Shown: positions 34,889-43,978 of the stretch, piece after piece
Position numbering within the stretch: the first letter of the stretch is position 1
How the letters are laid out: every line of letters begins with the position of its first letter
Assembly (NCBI GenBank): GCA_963715635.1
Contig: OY970261.1
Span: forward strand, 1 to 64,000
From: JAPKZH01 sp963715635
Lineage (GTDB): Bacteria > Acidobacteriota > Aminicenantia > Aminicenantales > UBA4085
Reading direction: 5' to 3'
DNA length: 64,000 nucleotides
The notes under the pieces: model-generated
Database searches by the model: none
Seen by the model: only the letters and a program-made list of their open reading frames with translations
What the model was told of the DNA's origin: nothing
Program-made: the position numbers and the translations under genes

Positions 34889-35374
34889 TTACATTTTGTA
34901 TTTGCCGAAGTCCTCGGGCTTGAGGGTCTCCAGCCATTTTTTCAGGTTTTCGGAATTCTCCAGGTTTTCGTCCAGTTTCAGCCCGTGCGCCCGCTTGACG
35001 ACATCATCCTCGACGAAGATCGGAGAATTCATGCGCAGGGCCAGGGCGATGGCGTCGGAGGGGCGGGAATCGATCAGCAGCTCCTCGTTCAGGTAGCGGC
35101 AGTGGATGGTCGCGTAAAACGTGTTGTTCCGGACGTCGTTCACCACGACCCGGTCCAAGGAGATGCTCAGCTTGTTCAAGAAATTCTTGATCAGGTCATG
35201 GGTCATCGGCCGCGGGGTGGGGATATTTTCAATGGTCAACGCGATGGCATTGGCTTCGAAGACGCCGATCCAAATCGGCAGGATCTGATCGCTCATCGGA
35301 TCTTCCAGCACGACAATGGGCATCTTGGAAATCGGGTCAACAACGAGGCCCTTGATTTTCATCTCAATTTCCAT
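34889..35374 (-). CDS. Bifunctional nuclease family protein (DUF151)
   Basis: A 161-residue protein with the BFN domain: VVLEDPMSDQILPIWIGVFE, then TPRPMTHDLIKNFL, FYATIHCRY and DSRPSDAIALALR, the most conserved block. Some members show DNase/RNase activity; the physiological role is unclear. The ATG at 35374 has GGAAGGAG upstream. Convergent with lptFG. Confidence 0.88.
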   Translation of the reverse strand: MEIEMKIKGLVVDPISKMPIVVLEDPMSDQILPIWIGVFEANAIALTIENIPTPRPMTHDLIKNFLNKLSISLDRVVVNDVRNNTFYATIHCRYLNEELLIDSRPSDAIALALRMNSPIFVEDDVVKRAHGLKLDENLENSENLKKWLETLKPEDFGKYKM

Positions 35375-35436
35375 CGCGTTGCTCCTTCCTTCATGATAAA
35401 TATAGAATGCCCCCCCCCGAATGTCAAGGAAACGCC

Positions 35437-35537
35437 GGGGTCAAACCTCAACATTCAACAAAAACTAAAGGTGGATGCGATGTCGAAATTTACTTGTTTC
35501 TTGGGGACGATGATGTTGAATGTTGAGGTTTGACCCC
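35437..35537. repeat. Inverted repeat with GGGGTCAAA termini
   Basis: Perfect 24-bp arms at 35437-35460 and 35514-35537, loop 53 nt. The outer nine bases equal those of the element at 27588, while the inner parts differ (CCTCAACATTCAACA here). REP/BIME-like. The rest of 35375-36003 holds a sigma-54 promoter and leader but no gene. Confidence 0.8.
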
Positions 35538-35766
35538 TAAACCAAGATGTAATCAATAGGTTCCCTGGAAAGCCTTCGTTTTTTTGAATTTCTATGGGGG
35601 GCTGGATATCGTGTCGCTCCTGCAGTTGAAGTGATTGGCGGTCAGAAAGCCTAGGTTTTTGACCCTTAAATTCAAATTTTTGGATAGAATTCAAGGAATT
35701 GGATGATTTTATAAAAGACAAAATGCCAACCAATTGAAAATAAATAAAATACATATAAAATAGGGT

Positions 35767-35781
35767 TGGCATGTTTTTTGC
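35767..35781 (+). promoter_or_regulatory. Sigma-54 (-24/-12) promoter of the Oar-like receptor
   Basis: TGGCATGTTTTTTGC: GG and GC elements at the exact spacing of the consensus TGGCACG-N4-TTGC, one mismatch. Leaves a leader of about 210 nt with AAGGAGG near 35821 and GGAGG near 35990. Confidence 0.65.
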
Positions 35782-36003
35782 CTATATATCTAAAAAAGAT
35801 TAAGGCAGAGTTATGAGAAATAAGGAGGTGAGAATAACAAAATACGAATCCTATGTTTTTAGGGTTCGGAGCAGAGAATGCTTCTTCTGCTCCTGGGCTT
35901 ATGGTTTTGTTCGCCCGATCCCAGAGAGAGGGGGGGCGAAAACTTTTTATCTTGGATCCTTCTTTTGAGGGAAATTCAAGAAAAAAGGAGGGAAAAAATT
36001 AGA

Positions 36004-39000
36004 ATGTTAAGAAAAACAATCTTCACAGCTCTTGTCGTCATGCTGACGTTCGGCCTAGCTGTTGCTCAGGCTCCGACCGGAAAAATCGTCGGCAGAGTCA
36101 CCGATGCTGAAGGCGCACCCCTTCCCGGGGTCTCCGTCACGTGCGACAGCACCAGGTTGGTCGGCGTCGCCAACGCCGTCACCGATGAAACGGGCACCTA
36201 CCGCATATTTTCTCTGCCTTCCGGCACATACTCCGTGCGTTTCACGCTTCCCGGGTTTAAGACACTCACCCGGCGCGACATCATCCTCCAACTGGAACAG
36301 ACCATCTCCCTGAACGTCAACCTGGAGCAGAGTGCCCTTGCCGAAGAAGTCACGGTTGTGGGCCAGAGCCCTCTGATCGATGTCAAGAGCACGGTCAAAG
36401 GCAGCACGATGACGAAGGAAGTCTTCATGCAGCTTCCCCGCAACCGGAACTTCACCGGCCTGCTGGCCACGGTCCCGGGCGTCTCGTATGAGGGCAGCAA
36501 CGGTATGCTTGTCAACGGAGCCTCGGGCGGGGAGAACATGTGGTTCATCGACGGCACGGACATCACCAGCGTGCACAGGGGATCGGTGAACTCGAGCATC
36601 GTCATGGAACAGCTTGATGAAGTCAAAGTCACGGCCTCCGGCTACAACGCCGAGTTCGGCGGCTCCTTGGGCGGCGTGATCAGCGTCATCAGCCGTTCAG
36701 GCGGCAACGAGTTCCACGGCGACATCTTCGGCTATTACAACAACAACAGGCTGTGGATGCAGGGTCATGATCGGAACTCTCTCCGGCTGTACCCTTACGA
36801 CCAGACAAAAGCCGAGTACTACAACAACGATGACCTGTACTACAACGGCGGCAAGGACCGCGACAACACCCAGCGGTTCGAGGGCGTCTTCAACCTCGGC
36901 GGCTTCATTTTCAAGGACAGGCTGTGGTTCTTCGGCTCTTTCAACCCGATCTATTCCTACACCTTCGGCGACCGGTTTTTCAACTCCGACCCCGTAGACC
37001 TCACCAAAGCTAAGATACCGGGCGATTTGCAGTACGATCCTCGCCAGGGCCGGGACGTGTACAATTTCTACAGCAAGACCTGGCAACCCTATTGGGCGGC
37101 CAAGCTGACGGCCATGCCCTTCAAGGGCCTGCGGATGTCCGTTTCGGGCGTCAGCAACTGGTATACCCAGTACGGACAGATTCCCGGCCTCACGGGTACG
37201 TCCGCCAAGAACTTTCCCTATACTAAGGGTTGGACCAACACGATCTATCCAAACGCGGATAAGGAGCCGGGCTGGGATTATCCGAACCTGACCCTCAACA
37301 TGACGGCAGACTACACGGCCAGCAGCAACTTCCTGATCGGCCTCCGCGCCGGGTATAACGTGACCGACCAGACGAACCCGGGGGTCGCGATGCCGGGGAC
37401 GCAATACGCTTTTGCCCGTGCCAACACCGACACAACGCTCTTCCCCGATATCCCCGACCAGTTCCGCAATTATGCCGGCTATACGAATTGGGGCGCCACA
37501 GCCTACGCGATCAACTCGAACCTTTACTCTCGCGCAGCCGCTAACCTGGATGCGACCTACTACACGAATCTCGCCGGCGAGCACGCCTTCAAGTTCGGGG
37601 TCCAGTATAATCGCATCCACGAAAACTCGGACAATGCCATCCAGCATCCTGCGGTCAGCCTGAGTTGGGGCGATTTCATTGACTTGCCTCAGGCCGATGG
37701 CAGCATAAAACGGTGCCAGGGAAAATACGGCTATTACACGATCATCAGCGACTTTAAGTCGAAACGCGGCCTTGTCTGGGACGTCTCCAGCAACAACTGG
37801 GCCTTCTACCTCCAGGATTCATGGACGATAGGCCAGAAGCTGACGGTCAACTTCGGCTTCCGCAACGAGGCTGAGTATATCCCGGCGATGTCAAATGACA
37901 CAACCGAGCCCGGCTATTCCGACAAGCCCTTCAAGTTCGGCTTTCTCTATTCGTACGCGGATGGAAAATCAAAGTTTTTTGAGAAGTTCGCTCCGCGGCT
38001 GGGCGCCGTTTATGATGTGTTCGGGGATTCCAGCCTGAAGGTCTTCGGCAGCTTCGGCATCTACTACGACGTTATGAAGCTGTATATTGCCCAGAGCACG
38101 AGCGGCGGGGATAAGTGGTGGACAAGCTACTATACGCTGGACAACTATGACTGGACCAAGATCGCGGCTAGCGGCGACGTCACCAACAAGGCCGACCAGG
38201 CTGCCGGCGGCACCTACTATGGCTCCCGGAACTGGCGGCATACGGCCTTCACGACGATCGATCCGAACTTGCACCCGATGAGCCAGAGCGAGACGTCCAT
38301 CGGCCTCGAGAAGAAGATCATGGAAGACCTCTCCTTCAGCGTGCGCGGCGTTTACAAGCACCTCATCCGGGCGATCGAAGACGTGGGCGTCCTGGAAGCA
38401 GACGCCGAAGGCAACATGAGCGAGGCGTACTACCAGGCCAACCCGGGCTATGGTTATACGCTGCCGGCGTCCAGTGGCGGAAAGATGTTGGACAAATTCT
38501 GGCCTTGCCCCAAAGCCAAGCGCGAGTATTGGGGCCTCAACGTGGAACTCGAAAAGCGCTTCAGCAACAACTGGCAGGGCGGCGTCAGCTATACCTTGTC
38601 CCGTATCGCGGGGAACTACGGCGGCATCAATTCCCAGGACGAGACCGCCCGTTGGGGTGCAAACCAAAACCGGTACTTCGACCTGTGGTTTGAGCGCTAT
38701 GACATCCACGGCAAGCCTTTGGACGGGGCGCAGCCCTACGACCGCACCCACTACTTCAGAGCCTACGGATCATACGCCTTCCCGTTCGGGCTGACGGTCG
38801 GTGTCGCGGCCTACGGCCGGAGCGGCTACCCGATAACAACAACGATACCGTTCCGCGACATGACCGTCATGCCGGAAAATTACGGCGACCTCGGCCGTCT
38901 TCCCTTCACGTTCTATGCTGATATGTACCTCGAGTACAACCTGAGGATTGCCAAAAAGTACCTGGTCAATCTCAACGCTACGATCAACAACGTTACGAAC

Positions 39001-39192
39001 ACGAAAACGGTCCAGAGCTACTCCACCGCGGCGTGCCGGACGACAATCTATGCCACGGACGACGAGCACCTGACTGGGAACTTCGACTGGAAAGCCCAAG
39101 TCCCGACTCACACGCCCGATCCTCGCTTCAACTTACCCTCCAGCTACTACCCCGCTTGGACGTTGCGGCTGGGCGCCCGTTTTTCATTCTGA
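36004..39192 (+). CDS. Oar-like TonB-dependent receptor with carboxypeptidase-regulatory-like domain
   Basis: A 1062-residue outer-membrane protein from the ATG at 36004, chosen because GGAGG precedes it and a signal peptide follows (LRKTIFTALVVMLTFGLAVAQ). Residues about 22-110 are a carboxypeptidase-regulatory-like beta-sandwich (GKIVGRVTDAEGAPLPGVSV). The plug contains VVGQSPLIDV, PGVSYEGSNG and SRSGGNEFHGD; the barrel ends LRLGARFSF. This architecture (Oar/SusC-like without an obvious SusD) is abundant in Acidobacteriota and is used to import large substrates such as peptides or glycans. No SusD lies beside it. Upstream there is a sigma-54-type promoter and downstream a strong terminator, so it is monocistronic. 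Confidence 0.9.
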   Translation: MLRKTIFTALVVMLTFGLAVAQAPTGKIVGRVTDAEGAPLPGVSVTCDSTRLVGVANAVTDETGTYRIFSLPSGTYSVRFTLPGFKTLTRRDIILQLEQTISLNVNLEQSALAEEVTVVGQSPLIDVKSTVKGSTMTKEVFMQLPRNRNFTGLLATVPGVSYEGSNGMLVNGASGGENMWFIDGTDITSVHRGSVNSSIVMEQLDEVKVTASGYNAEFGGSLGGVISVISRSGGNEFHGDIFGYYNNNRLWMQGHDRNSLRLYPYDQTKAEYYNNDDLYYNGGKDRDNTQRFEGVFNLGGFIFKDRLWFFGSFNPIYSYTFGDRFFNSDPVDLTKAKIPGDLQYDPRQGRDVYNFYSKTWQPYWAAKLTAMPFKGLRMSVSGVSNWYTQYGQIPGLTGTSAKNFPYTKGWTNTIYPNADKEPGWDYPNLTLNMTADYTASSNFLIGLRAGYNVTDQTNPGVAMPGTQYAFARANTDTTLFPDIPDQFRNYAGYTNWGATAYAINSNLYSRAAANLDATYYTNLAGEHAFKFGVQYNRIHENSDNAIQHPAVSLSWGDFIDLPQADGSIKRCQGKYGYYTIISDFKSKRGLVWDVSSNNWAFYLQDSWTIGQKLTVNFGFRNEAEYIPAMSNDTTEPGYSDKPFKFGFLYSYADGKSKFFEKFAPRLGAVYDVFGDSSLKVFGSFGIYYDVMKLYIAQSTSGGDKWWTSYYTLDNYDWTKIAASGDVTNKADQAAGGTYYGSRNWRHTAFTTIDPNLHPMSQSETSIGLEKKIMEDLSFSVRGVYKHLIRAIEDVGVLEADAEGNMSEAYYQANPGYGYTLPASSGGKMLDKFWPCPKAKREYWGLNVELEKRFSNNWQGGVSYTLSRIAGNYGGINSQDETARWGANQNRYFDLWFERYDIHGKPLDGAQPYDRTHYFRAYGSYAFPFGLTVGVAAYGRSGYPITTTIPFRDMTVMPENYGDLGRLPFTFYADMYLEYNLRIAKKYLVNLNATINNVTNTKTVQSYSTAACRTTIYATDDEHLTGNFDWKAQVPTHTPDPRFNLPSSYYPAWTLRLGARFSF

Positions 39193-39238
39193 GACAGGAG
39201 TTCCTGTAGAAGCAAGTATCGCAGAACAAGATACGAAG

Positions 39239-39275
39239 GCCCGGCCCCCCGGCGGGGGGGCCGGGCTTTTTTTTT
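39239..39275 (+). terminator. Terminator after the Oar-like receptor
   Basis: GCCCGGCCCCCC and GGGGGGGCCGGGC form a very GC-rich stem ending at 39266, followed by nine T. Confidence 0.9.
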
Positions 39276-39290
39276 AGCGGTGCAGGGCCT

Positions 39291-39530
39291 ATCGGACACT
39301 CTTGGAAGGAAACCCTTGCCTAGGGTTTCCTTCCAACGCTCTCTCCGCTCGCTGCCTTCCTTCCAAGGAGCATTACGCAATGAATTCATGGGAGGATGCT
39401 CCTTGGAGGGGTGGCAGGACAGGCGGGACTTGCCGCCGCCCGTTGGAGGGGGACCCTTTGATAGGGTCCTCCTCCAAGAGTATCCGTTGGGGCGCCCCGG
39501 TCGGCGCCACCCGCACCGCTTTTTTGCGTC
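39291..39530. repeat. Hairpin-rich interspersed repeat, copy 2 of type II
   Basis: Begins TCGGACACTCTTGGAAGGAA and contains at least four stem-loops, among them GGAAGGAAACCC/GGGTTTCCTTCC, CTTCCAAGGAGCAT paired with ATGCTCCTTGGAGG, and GGAGGGGGACCC/GGGTCCTCCTCC. Its first 88 bp match 25152-25236. It abuts copy B of the 165-bp repeat, making a compound array from 39291 to 39710. Confidence 0.65.
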
Positions 39531-39540
39531 GATTTATGAC

Positions 39541-39710
39541 GAGCGGTTGATATGCCCCGTGGCTTGCCACGGGGAACCGCTCGAGAGGGTTCCAAGGGGG
39601 AGTCGCCCCCTTGGTCGCAGGGCGGGGTTTCATGCCCCGCCCAAGAAGGGGAGGCAGGGCGGCCGGGTCTTCCCGGCGCCCGTTGGAAGGGGTCTTCCCC
39701 TCCAAATTGA
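39541..39710 (+). repeat. 165-bp multi-hairpin repeat, copy B
   Basis: Complete copy: CCCCGTGGCTTGCCACGGGG, CCAAGGGGGAGTCGCCCCC, GGGCGGGGTTTCATGCCCCG, GGGTCTTCCC and GGAAGGGGTCTTCCCCTCC in succession. Nearly identical over long stretches to copies A and C. Confidence 0.85.
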
Positions 39711-39715
39711 CTCTA

Positions 39716-41974
39716 TTATTTTAAAAGGGTTTTCAAATATTTCAGGCCCGTCTCGGCGTTCTTGACTCTCGTCTCAGGTTCGCCTCGTGTGTCCTCCAGG
39801 TAAAGTTCGAGAAAGCGGACGGCTTCGGAGATGTCGCCGTTTTCTCTATTTGCCATGGCGAGATAGTAATAAGCCCGCGGCGTCGGCTTGATATAGGCCG
39901 CGTCCCTCAGGTATTCGATGGCCTTGTCGAAATCGCGGGTCATGGCGTACGTAATTCCGAGAAACTCAAAGGGCTGGTTGTCCTGAGGAAAATCCTGCGT
40001 GAGCTTGGTGAAGACGGCGATGGCCTCGGCCAGTTTGCCGCTCTTGGTCAGGTTTTGAGCATAACTCATCCGGACAAATTTATTCTCCGGCTCAACGGCC
40101 AAGGCTCGTTCAAAAAAGCTCCGCGCCTCTTCCAGTTTTCCTTGATTGTCCAGGATCACGGCCGAAGCCGTCAGAGCGTCGATGTGACGGGGATTGATTT
40201 TCAGGACTTCGGCCATTGTTGCCAAAGCTTCTTGGCTGCGATTTGTCACCAGGTAAGTATAGCCCAGCCGCGACAGGAGAAGCGGCGAGCCGGGGATTTT
40301 CTCGATGCCCCGCTTCAGGGTTTGAATGGCCGCGTCGAAGTCTTTCATCCGGGCCTGGGCGAGGGCCAGGTTGACATAGCTCGAGGCCGCGTTGGGCCGC
40401 AGGGCCAGCATTTTTTCATGGAGGGCCGCCGCGGCCGCGAGGTTACCTTCGAACTCATCCCTTTCGGCCTCCTGGATCATCCGCAGCTCGTCGAGCTTGT
40501 CCTTGGGGTCGGGGGCTTCCCCCGCCGTCGTCTTGTCCGAATAATCCACATAGCCGAGGGAGCGCAGCCGGGCCTGCTCTTCGGCCGTCAATGTCCGCTT
40601 GGCCGACGCGCCGGGGAGGGCGGTCTCCTTGATCAGCTCGTCCAGCGAGGCCTTGAGCTTGGCCGCGGCTTTTCTATCCAGAGCAAATGCGTTTTTTTGT
40701 TCGGCAGGATCGGCCTTCAAGTTGTATAGCTCCTCCTTTGGGGCCCGGATATATTTCCAGCCGCCCGCGATAAGGCCGACCAGCGGCGACCAACCGTAAT
40801 TTTCCTTGGGGTAATAGGTTTCGAGATAAGAATCCAGGTCGTTTTTTTTCTTTTTCTGAATGTAAGGGACGAGGCTTATGCCTTGAACGAAGGCCGGCTT
40901 CGGCATGTTCAGGATGTCCAAGACTGTGGGCAGGATGTCGATCAACCGGACGCGCGCAGGAACGATGATGTTTGAGGGAAGATGATTCTCAGAATAAAAT
41001 ATCAACGGCACCCGCATCGTCATTTCGTAGAGGAAAATGCCGTGGCCGGCTTCGCCCTTCTCGTCGAACGCTTCTCCGTGGTCTCCGGCCACGACGATTA
41101 GGGTCCGGCCGAATAAGTTCCGTTCCTTGACCTTTCTCAGGAGCTCGCCGATGATGAAGTCCATGTAGGCGATTTCGCCGTCGTACAGGCGGTCCTTAAA
41201 CTCTTCCCTATACGGCGAGGGAGGGCTATAGGGCAGGTGCGGGTCGAAGAAATGAACCCAGCAGAAAAACGGCTCGTCCCGGAGCTTATCGAACCAGGGA
41301 GTGAAGGCGGCCAGCACCTGTTCCGCCTTACGTTCGGCATTCAGGGCTTTGAACGGGGAGTCTTCCTGATAATTATCGTCATAGATGTCAAACCCCTGAT
41401 CGAGCCCGAAGCGCGAATCGACGGAAAACGAGGAGACAAAGGCGGCCGTCTTGTATCCCTTGTCCTTTAAAACCTTAGCCAGCGTGAGTTTGTCGGCCCC
41501 AAGGACATAGGTCCCGTTGTTGTGAACTCCATGAGCGAGTGGCGTGGTCCCGGTCATGATCGAGCAGTGCGAAGGGAGGGTCAGAGGAACCTGGCAATAG
41601 GCGTTGGAGAACATGACGCCGTTTCGCGTGATCGCATCGAGGTTGGGTGTCCTCGCTTTGGCATAGCCGTAAACGCCCAGCCGGTCGGCCCGTGTCGTGT
41701 CCAGGGTGATGAGCAGGACATTCAGCCGGGCGTCCCTTATGATGGGAATCCTGCGCGGCCGGAGCCAGAAGAAGAGCGCCGCGGCCCCGATCACGATGAA
41801 AAGCGCGACGAGAACGATCCGGAATTTTTGGAGGCCCTTTTTGTCGGCGGGCTCAAGCTTCGAAGTCTTGCCTTTTTTTCGCGCCGGTTCGACGGCGGTC
41901 TGCGCTGAAGCGGACGAGAGCCGCGCCTGCCGAATCCGCCGCTTTTTTTTTCGATCGCGCTTTTTCTTGCCCAT
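39716..41974 (-). CDS. Membrane-anchored sulfatase-like hydrolase with TPR domain
   Basis: A 752-residue protein: basic cytoplasmic N-terminus, a membrane segment near residues 50-72, an alkaline-phosphatase-superfamily sulfatase domain (about 80-470) and C-terminal TPRs (about 510-750). The metal site begins LLITLDTTRADRLG. Where sulfatases have the formylglycine motif C/S-x-P-x-R, this protein has PLTLPSHCSIMTG, so a threonine takes the nucleophile position; it may be a phospho- or sulfo-transferase/hydrolase of unusual mechanism rather than a classical sulfatase. It overlaps the upstream TPR gene by 1 nt (TAATG) and is read from the sigma-54 promoter at 42964. Confidence 0.82.
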   Translation of the reverse strand: MGKKKRDRKKKRRIRQARLSSASAQTAVEPARKKGKTSKLEPADKKGLQKFRIVLVALFIVIGAAALFFWLRPRRIPIIRDARLNVLLITLDTTRADRLGVYGYAKARTPNLDAITRNGVMFSNAYCQVPLTLPSHCSIMTGTTPLAHGVHNNGTYVLGADKLTLAKVLKDKGYKTAAFVSSFSVDSRFGLDQGFDIYDDNYQEDSPFKALNAERKAEQVLAAFTPWFDKLRDEPFFCWVHFFDPHLPYSPPSPYREEFKDRLYDGEIAYMDFIIGELLRKVKERNLFGRTLIVVAGDHGEAFDEKGEAGHGIFLYEMTMRVPLIFYSENHLPSNIIVPARVRLIDILPTVLDILNMPKPAFVQGISLVPYIQKKKKNDLDSYLETYYPKENYGWSPLVGLIAGGWKYIRAPKEELYNLKADPAEQKNAFALDRKAAAKLKASLDELIKETALPGASAKRTLTAEEQARLRSLGYVDYSDKTTAGEAPDPKDKLDELRMIQEAERDEFEGNLAAAAALHEKMLALRPNAASSYVNLALAQARMKDFDAAIQTLKRGIEKIPGSPLLLSRLGYTYLVTNRSQEALATMAEVLKINPRHIDALTASAVILDNQGKLEEARSFFERALAVEPENKFVRMSYAQNLTKSGKLAEAIAVFTKLTQDFPQDNQPFEFLGITYAMTRDFDKAIEYLRDAAYIKPTPRAYYYLAMANRENGDISEAVRFLELYLEDTRGEPETRVKNAETGLKYLKTLLK

Positions 41975-42942
41975 TACTTTTTGATGGCGTTCAGGATGTT
42001 TTTGGCGAGCGCCGCCCGCTCTCCTTCCGGCTCCAGGCTCAGGAATTTTTCGAGCTTGCCGGTGGCACTCGCGTAATCCGCCTTGTTGAGATAGACATAT
42101 CCCAGTTTCAGATAGGGGTCGGGCCAGTCTGGCTTAATCTGGGCCGCCAGGTCGAAGTAGCGGAGGGCCTCGTCGTAGTTCTGGTTTTTGAAATAGATCT
42201 CTCCCACGTTGTAGGCCAGGATTTCGTCGTTGGGCGTGTTGTCCACCGACTTCTTGAAGAATTCCTGGGCTTCTTGAATCTTATTCTGCTTGAGATAGCT
42301 ATTGCCGATGCCGGCCTGGGCTTTGGCGGTCGCGTCTTTTCCCCCGGCCGTGTCCGACTTGGCCTGCTCGATGACCTTGTTGTAGAGATCGAGGGCTTTG
42401 TCGACCTCGCCTTTTTCCCGGTAGCAGTCGGCGATGCTCATCTGGACCTGGTAGGCGGCGGGATTCTTTTCCAGGAATTGCTGGTAGGAAGCGAGGGCCT
42501 CGTCATACTTGCCGTCCTTTAACAGCTGGTTCCCCTTCTCCAGGAAAACGAACGTCGTTTCGTCCAGGATGAGACCGCCTGCGCCCGGCGATGCCTTTTG
42601 AAGCCTGATCGTCACTTTCGGGTTGACGGACAGCTGGCTGACATAGAGAGACTTGCTGACGGGGAGATAGCCTTTGACCGACGCCGTCATGCTCCAGTTT
42701 CCGGTGCCGAGGCCCAGGAACGCCCACTCGCCTTTTTTGTTGGTGAGAGTCTCGAATTTCGTGTTTTCGTTTTGGGAGAAAACAACCTGCACCTTGGCGC
42801 CTTCGATGGGCTTGTCGTCCGGATCGACGACGACGCCACCGATCCTGCCGATGCCTCGCCCGGCCTGTGAAAAGGCCAAACCGGAGGCCAATAAGCCGAG
42901 GACAATTATAAATCCTAGATTTTTCAGTATTTTAGCCGTCAT
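41974..42942 (-). CDS. Secreted TPR protein with carboxypeptidase-regulatory-like N-terminus
   Basis: About 322 residues from the ATG at 42942, which has TGGAGG 6 nt upstream. A signal peptide (FIIVLGLLASGLAFSQ) precedes a carboxypeptidase-regulatory-like sandwich (GRIGGVVVDPDDKPIEGAKV) and then five or so TPRs (LLKDGKYDEALASYQQFLEK onward). The same design, in the same order, is found in the gene at 48028, so the two are paralogues. Periplasmic; probably a scaffold for protein assembly. Transcribed from a near-perfect sigma-54 promoter and coupled to the sulfatase-like gene. Confidence 0.82.
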   Translation of the reverse strand: MTAKILKNLGFIIVLGLLASGLAFSQAGRGIGRIGGVVVDPDDKPIEGAKVQVVFSQNENTKFETLTNKKGEWAFLGLGTGNWSMTASVKGYLPVSKSLYVSQLSVNPKVTIRLQKASPGAGGLILDETTFVFLEKGNQLLKDGKYDEALASYQQFLEKNPAAYQVQMSIADCYREKGEVDKALDLYNKVIEQAKSDTAGGKDATAKAQAGIGNSYLKQNKIQEAQEFFKKSVDNTPNDEILAYNVGEIYFKNQNYDEALRYFDLAAQIKPDWPDPYLKLGYVYLNKADYASATGKLEKFLSLEPEGERAALAKNILNAIKK

Positions 42943-42963
42943 TTTAACCTCCAAAAATATTAA

Positions 42964-42979
42964 TGCAAACTATGTGCCA
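42964..42979 (-). promoter_or_regulatory. Sigma-54 (-24/-12) promoter of the TPR-sulfatase operon
   Basis: On the minus strand TGGCACATAGTTTGCA, which matches TGGCAC and TTGCA at the canonical spacing. It ends about 22 nt before the TPR gene's ATG. Confidence 0.8.
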
Positions 42980-43081
42980 ATCTCATGGCTAAACGTCATG
43001 GCGAGATATCGCAGGTAGCGTGGCAATCTCAAGCCTTTGGCCGGCAAAGAGGAAGTTCCTGGCATGGCTCGGAATGCCCCG

Positions 43082-43978
43082 TCAGGTCAGCTTTAGCCTT
43101 TTATGCACCTTGCTGCCGTCCGTCGTGTTGGTCAGCTTCATGTTCAACAGGGCGTATTCCGGCTTTAGCGGGACGCGGATTTCCATGACGAAATCTTCCT
43201 TGATGACTTCCGCCAGCCGGTTTTCGGTCAGCGAGAGAGGAAAGGCCTTTTGTTCCGCCCAGAGTCTTTTCTCTGAAGTATTTAGGATCTCGATCGTGGC
43301 CTCCAGGGTAGCCTGAAAGTTCTTGCCTTCGGATTTGAACCAGATATTTTTATAGGGAATCACGATGCGGGCCAGGGCTTCATCGTTCCCGAGTTTTTGG
43401 ACATTCATTTCGCAATCCAGCGTTCCTTTTTTCTCGCTGAAGACGACGGGCTTCAGGTACATCTGCACGGACATGATCTCGGCCAGCTGGTTGGCGCTCA
43501 CCGGGTCCAGTTTGTAATCTCCGTTCCAGGCCTGGTCAACAAAACCGATCGGAAAAAATCCGTAGTACCAGATCTCGGTCGGCTTGCCGTACATGGTGAT
43601 CCCCCGCGGATAGGTTTCCCGGTTCATCGGCGGGCCGAGAAGAATGTAGATCCGTCCCCGGTCCTGGAGCCATCCCGGACCGCCCTCCGAAAAAAGGTGA
43701 TTGGCCTCTTCGATCCTCTTGAAATATTCTTCCTTGAATTCGTTGACCTCGGTGTTCGGGTCCGGGTCGCGGTTTTTCCAGAACTCCTCGATGAAGTCTT
43801 TCCGTTCGGCGGCGGGCAGGTTGATGAACGTCTTTCGCTCCTGCTTGGTGATGATATACCGTACCTTCGATAGAAAATCCCGGCTGTCCGGGTCCAGGCT
43901 TTTCTCCAGATGATAGGAAGCGCAGGCCGCCAACCACAGAGCGCACAGAGGGAGCAGGAGGAACGCGGCTTTTTTCAT
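43082..43978 (-). CDS. GWxTD-domain lipoprotein
   Basis: A 298-residue lipoprotein: signal peptide ending LWLAAC with the lipobox cysteine at C19, then the GWxTD domain. The signature is PGWLQDRGRIYILLGPP at about residue 101, with Q in place of T. Upstream FIEEFWKNRDPDPNTEVNEF is the other conserved block. The C-terminal half is beta-rich. GWxTD proteins occur in Acidobacteriota, Bacteroidota and relatives; no function is established. The ATG overlaps the stop of the larger GWxTD gene by 4 nt, so the two act together. Confidence 0.85.
   Translation of the reverse strand: MKKAAFLLLPLCALWLAACASYHLEKSLDPDSRDFLSKVRYIITKQERKTFINLPAAERKDFIEEFWKNRDPDPNTEVNEFKEEYFKRIEEANHLFSEGGPGWLQDRGRIYILLGPPMNRETYPRGITMYGKPTEIWYYGFFPIGFVDQAWNGDYKLDPVSANQLAEIMSVQMYLKPVVFSEKKGTLDCEMNVQKLGNDEALARIVIPYKNIWFKSEGKNFQATLEATIEILNTSEKRLWAEQKAFPLSLTENRLAEVIKEDFVMEIRVPLKPEYALLNMKLTNTTDGSKVHKRLKLT

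Noticed and set aside
36697..37647. Minus-strand frame inside the Oar-like receptor
   Set aside because: Val/Gly-rich antisense shadow; the receptor's plug and barrel motifs are on the plus strand.
39291..39710. CRISPR-like repeat array
   Set aside because: The repeated stretches are long, structured and not separated by unique spacers; no cas genes are near.
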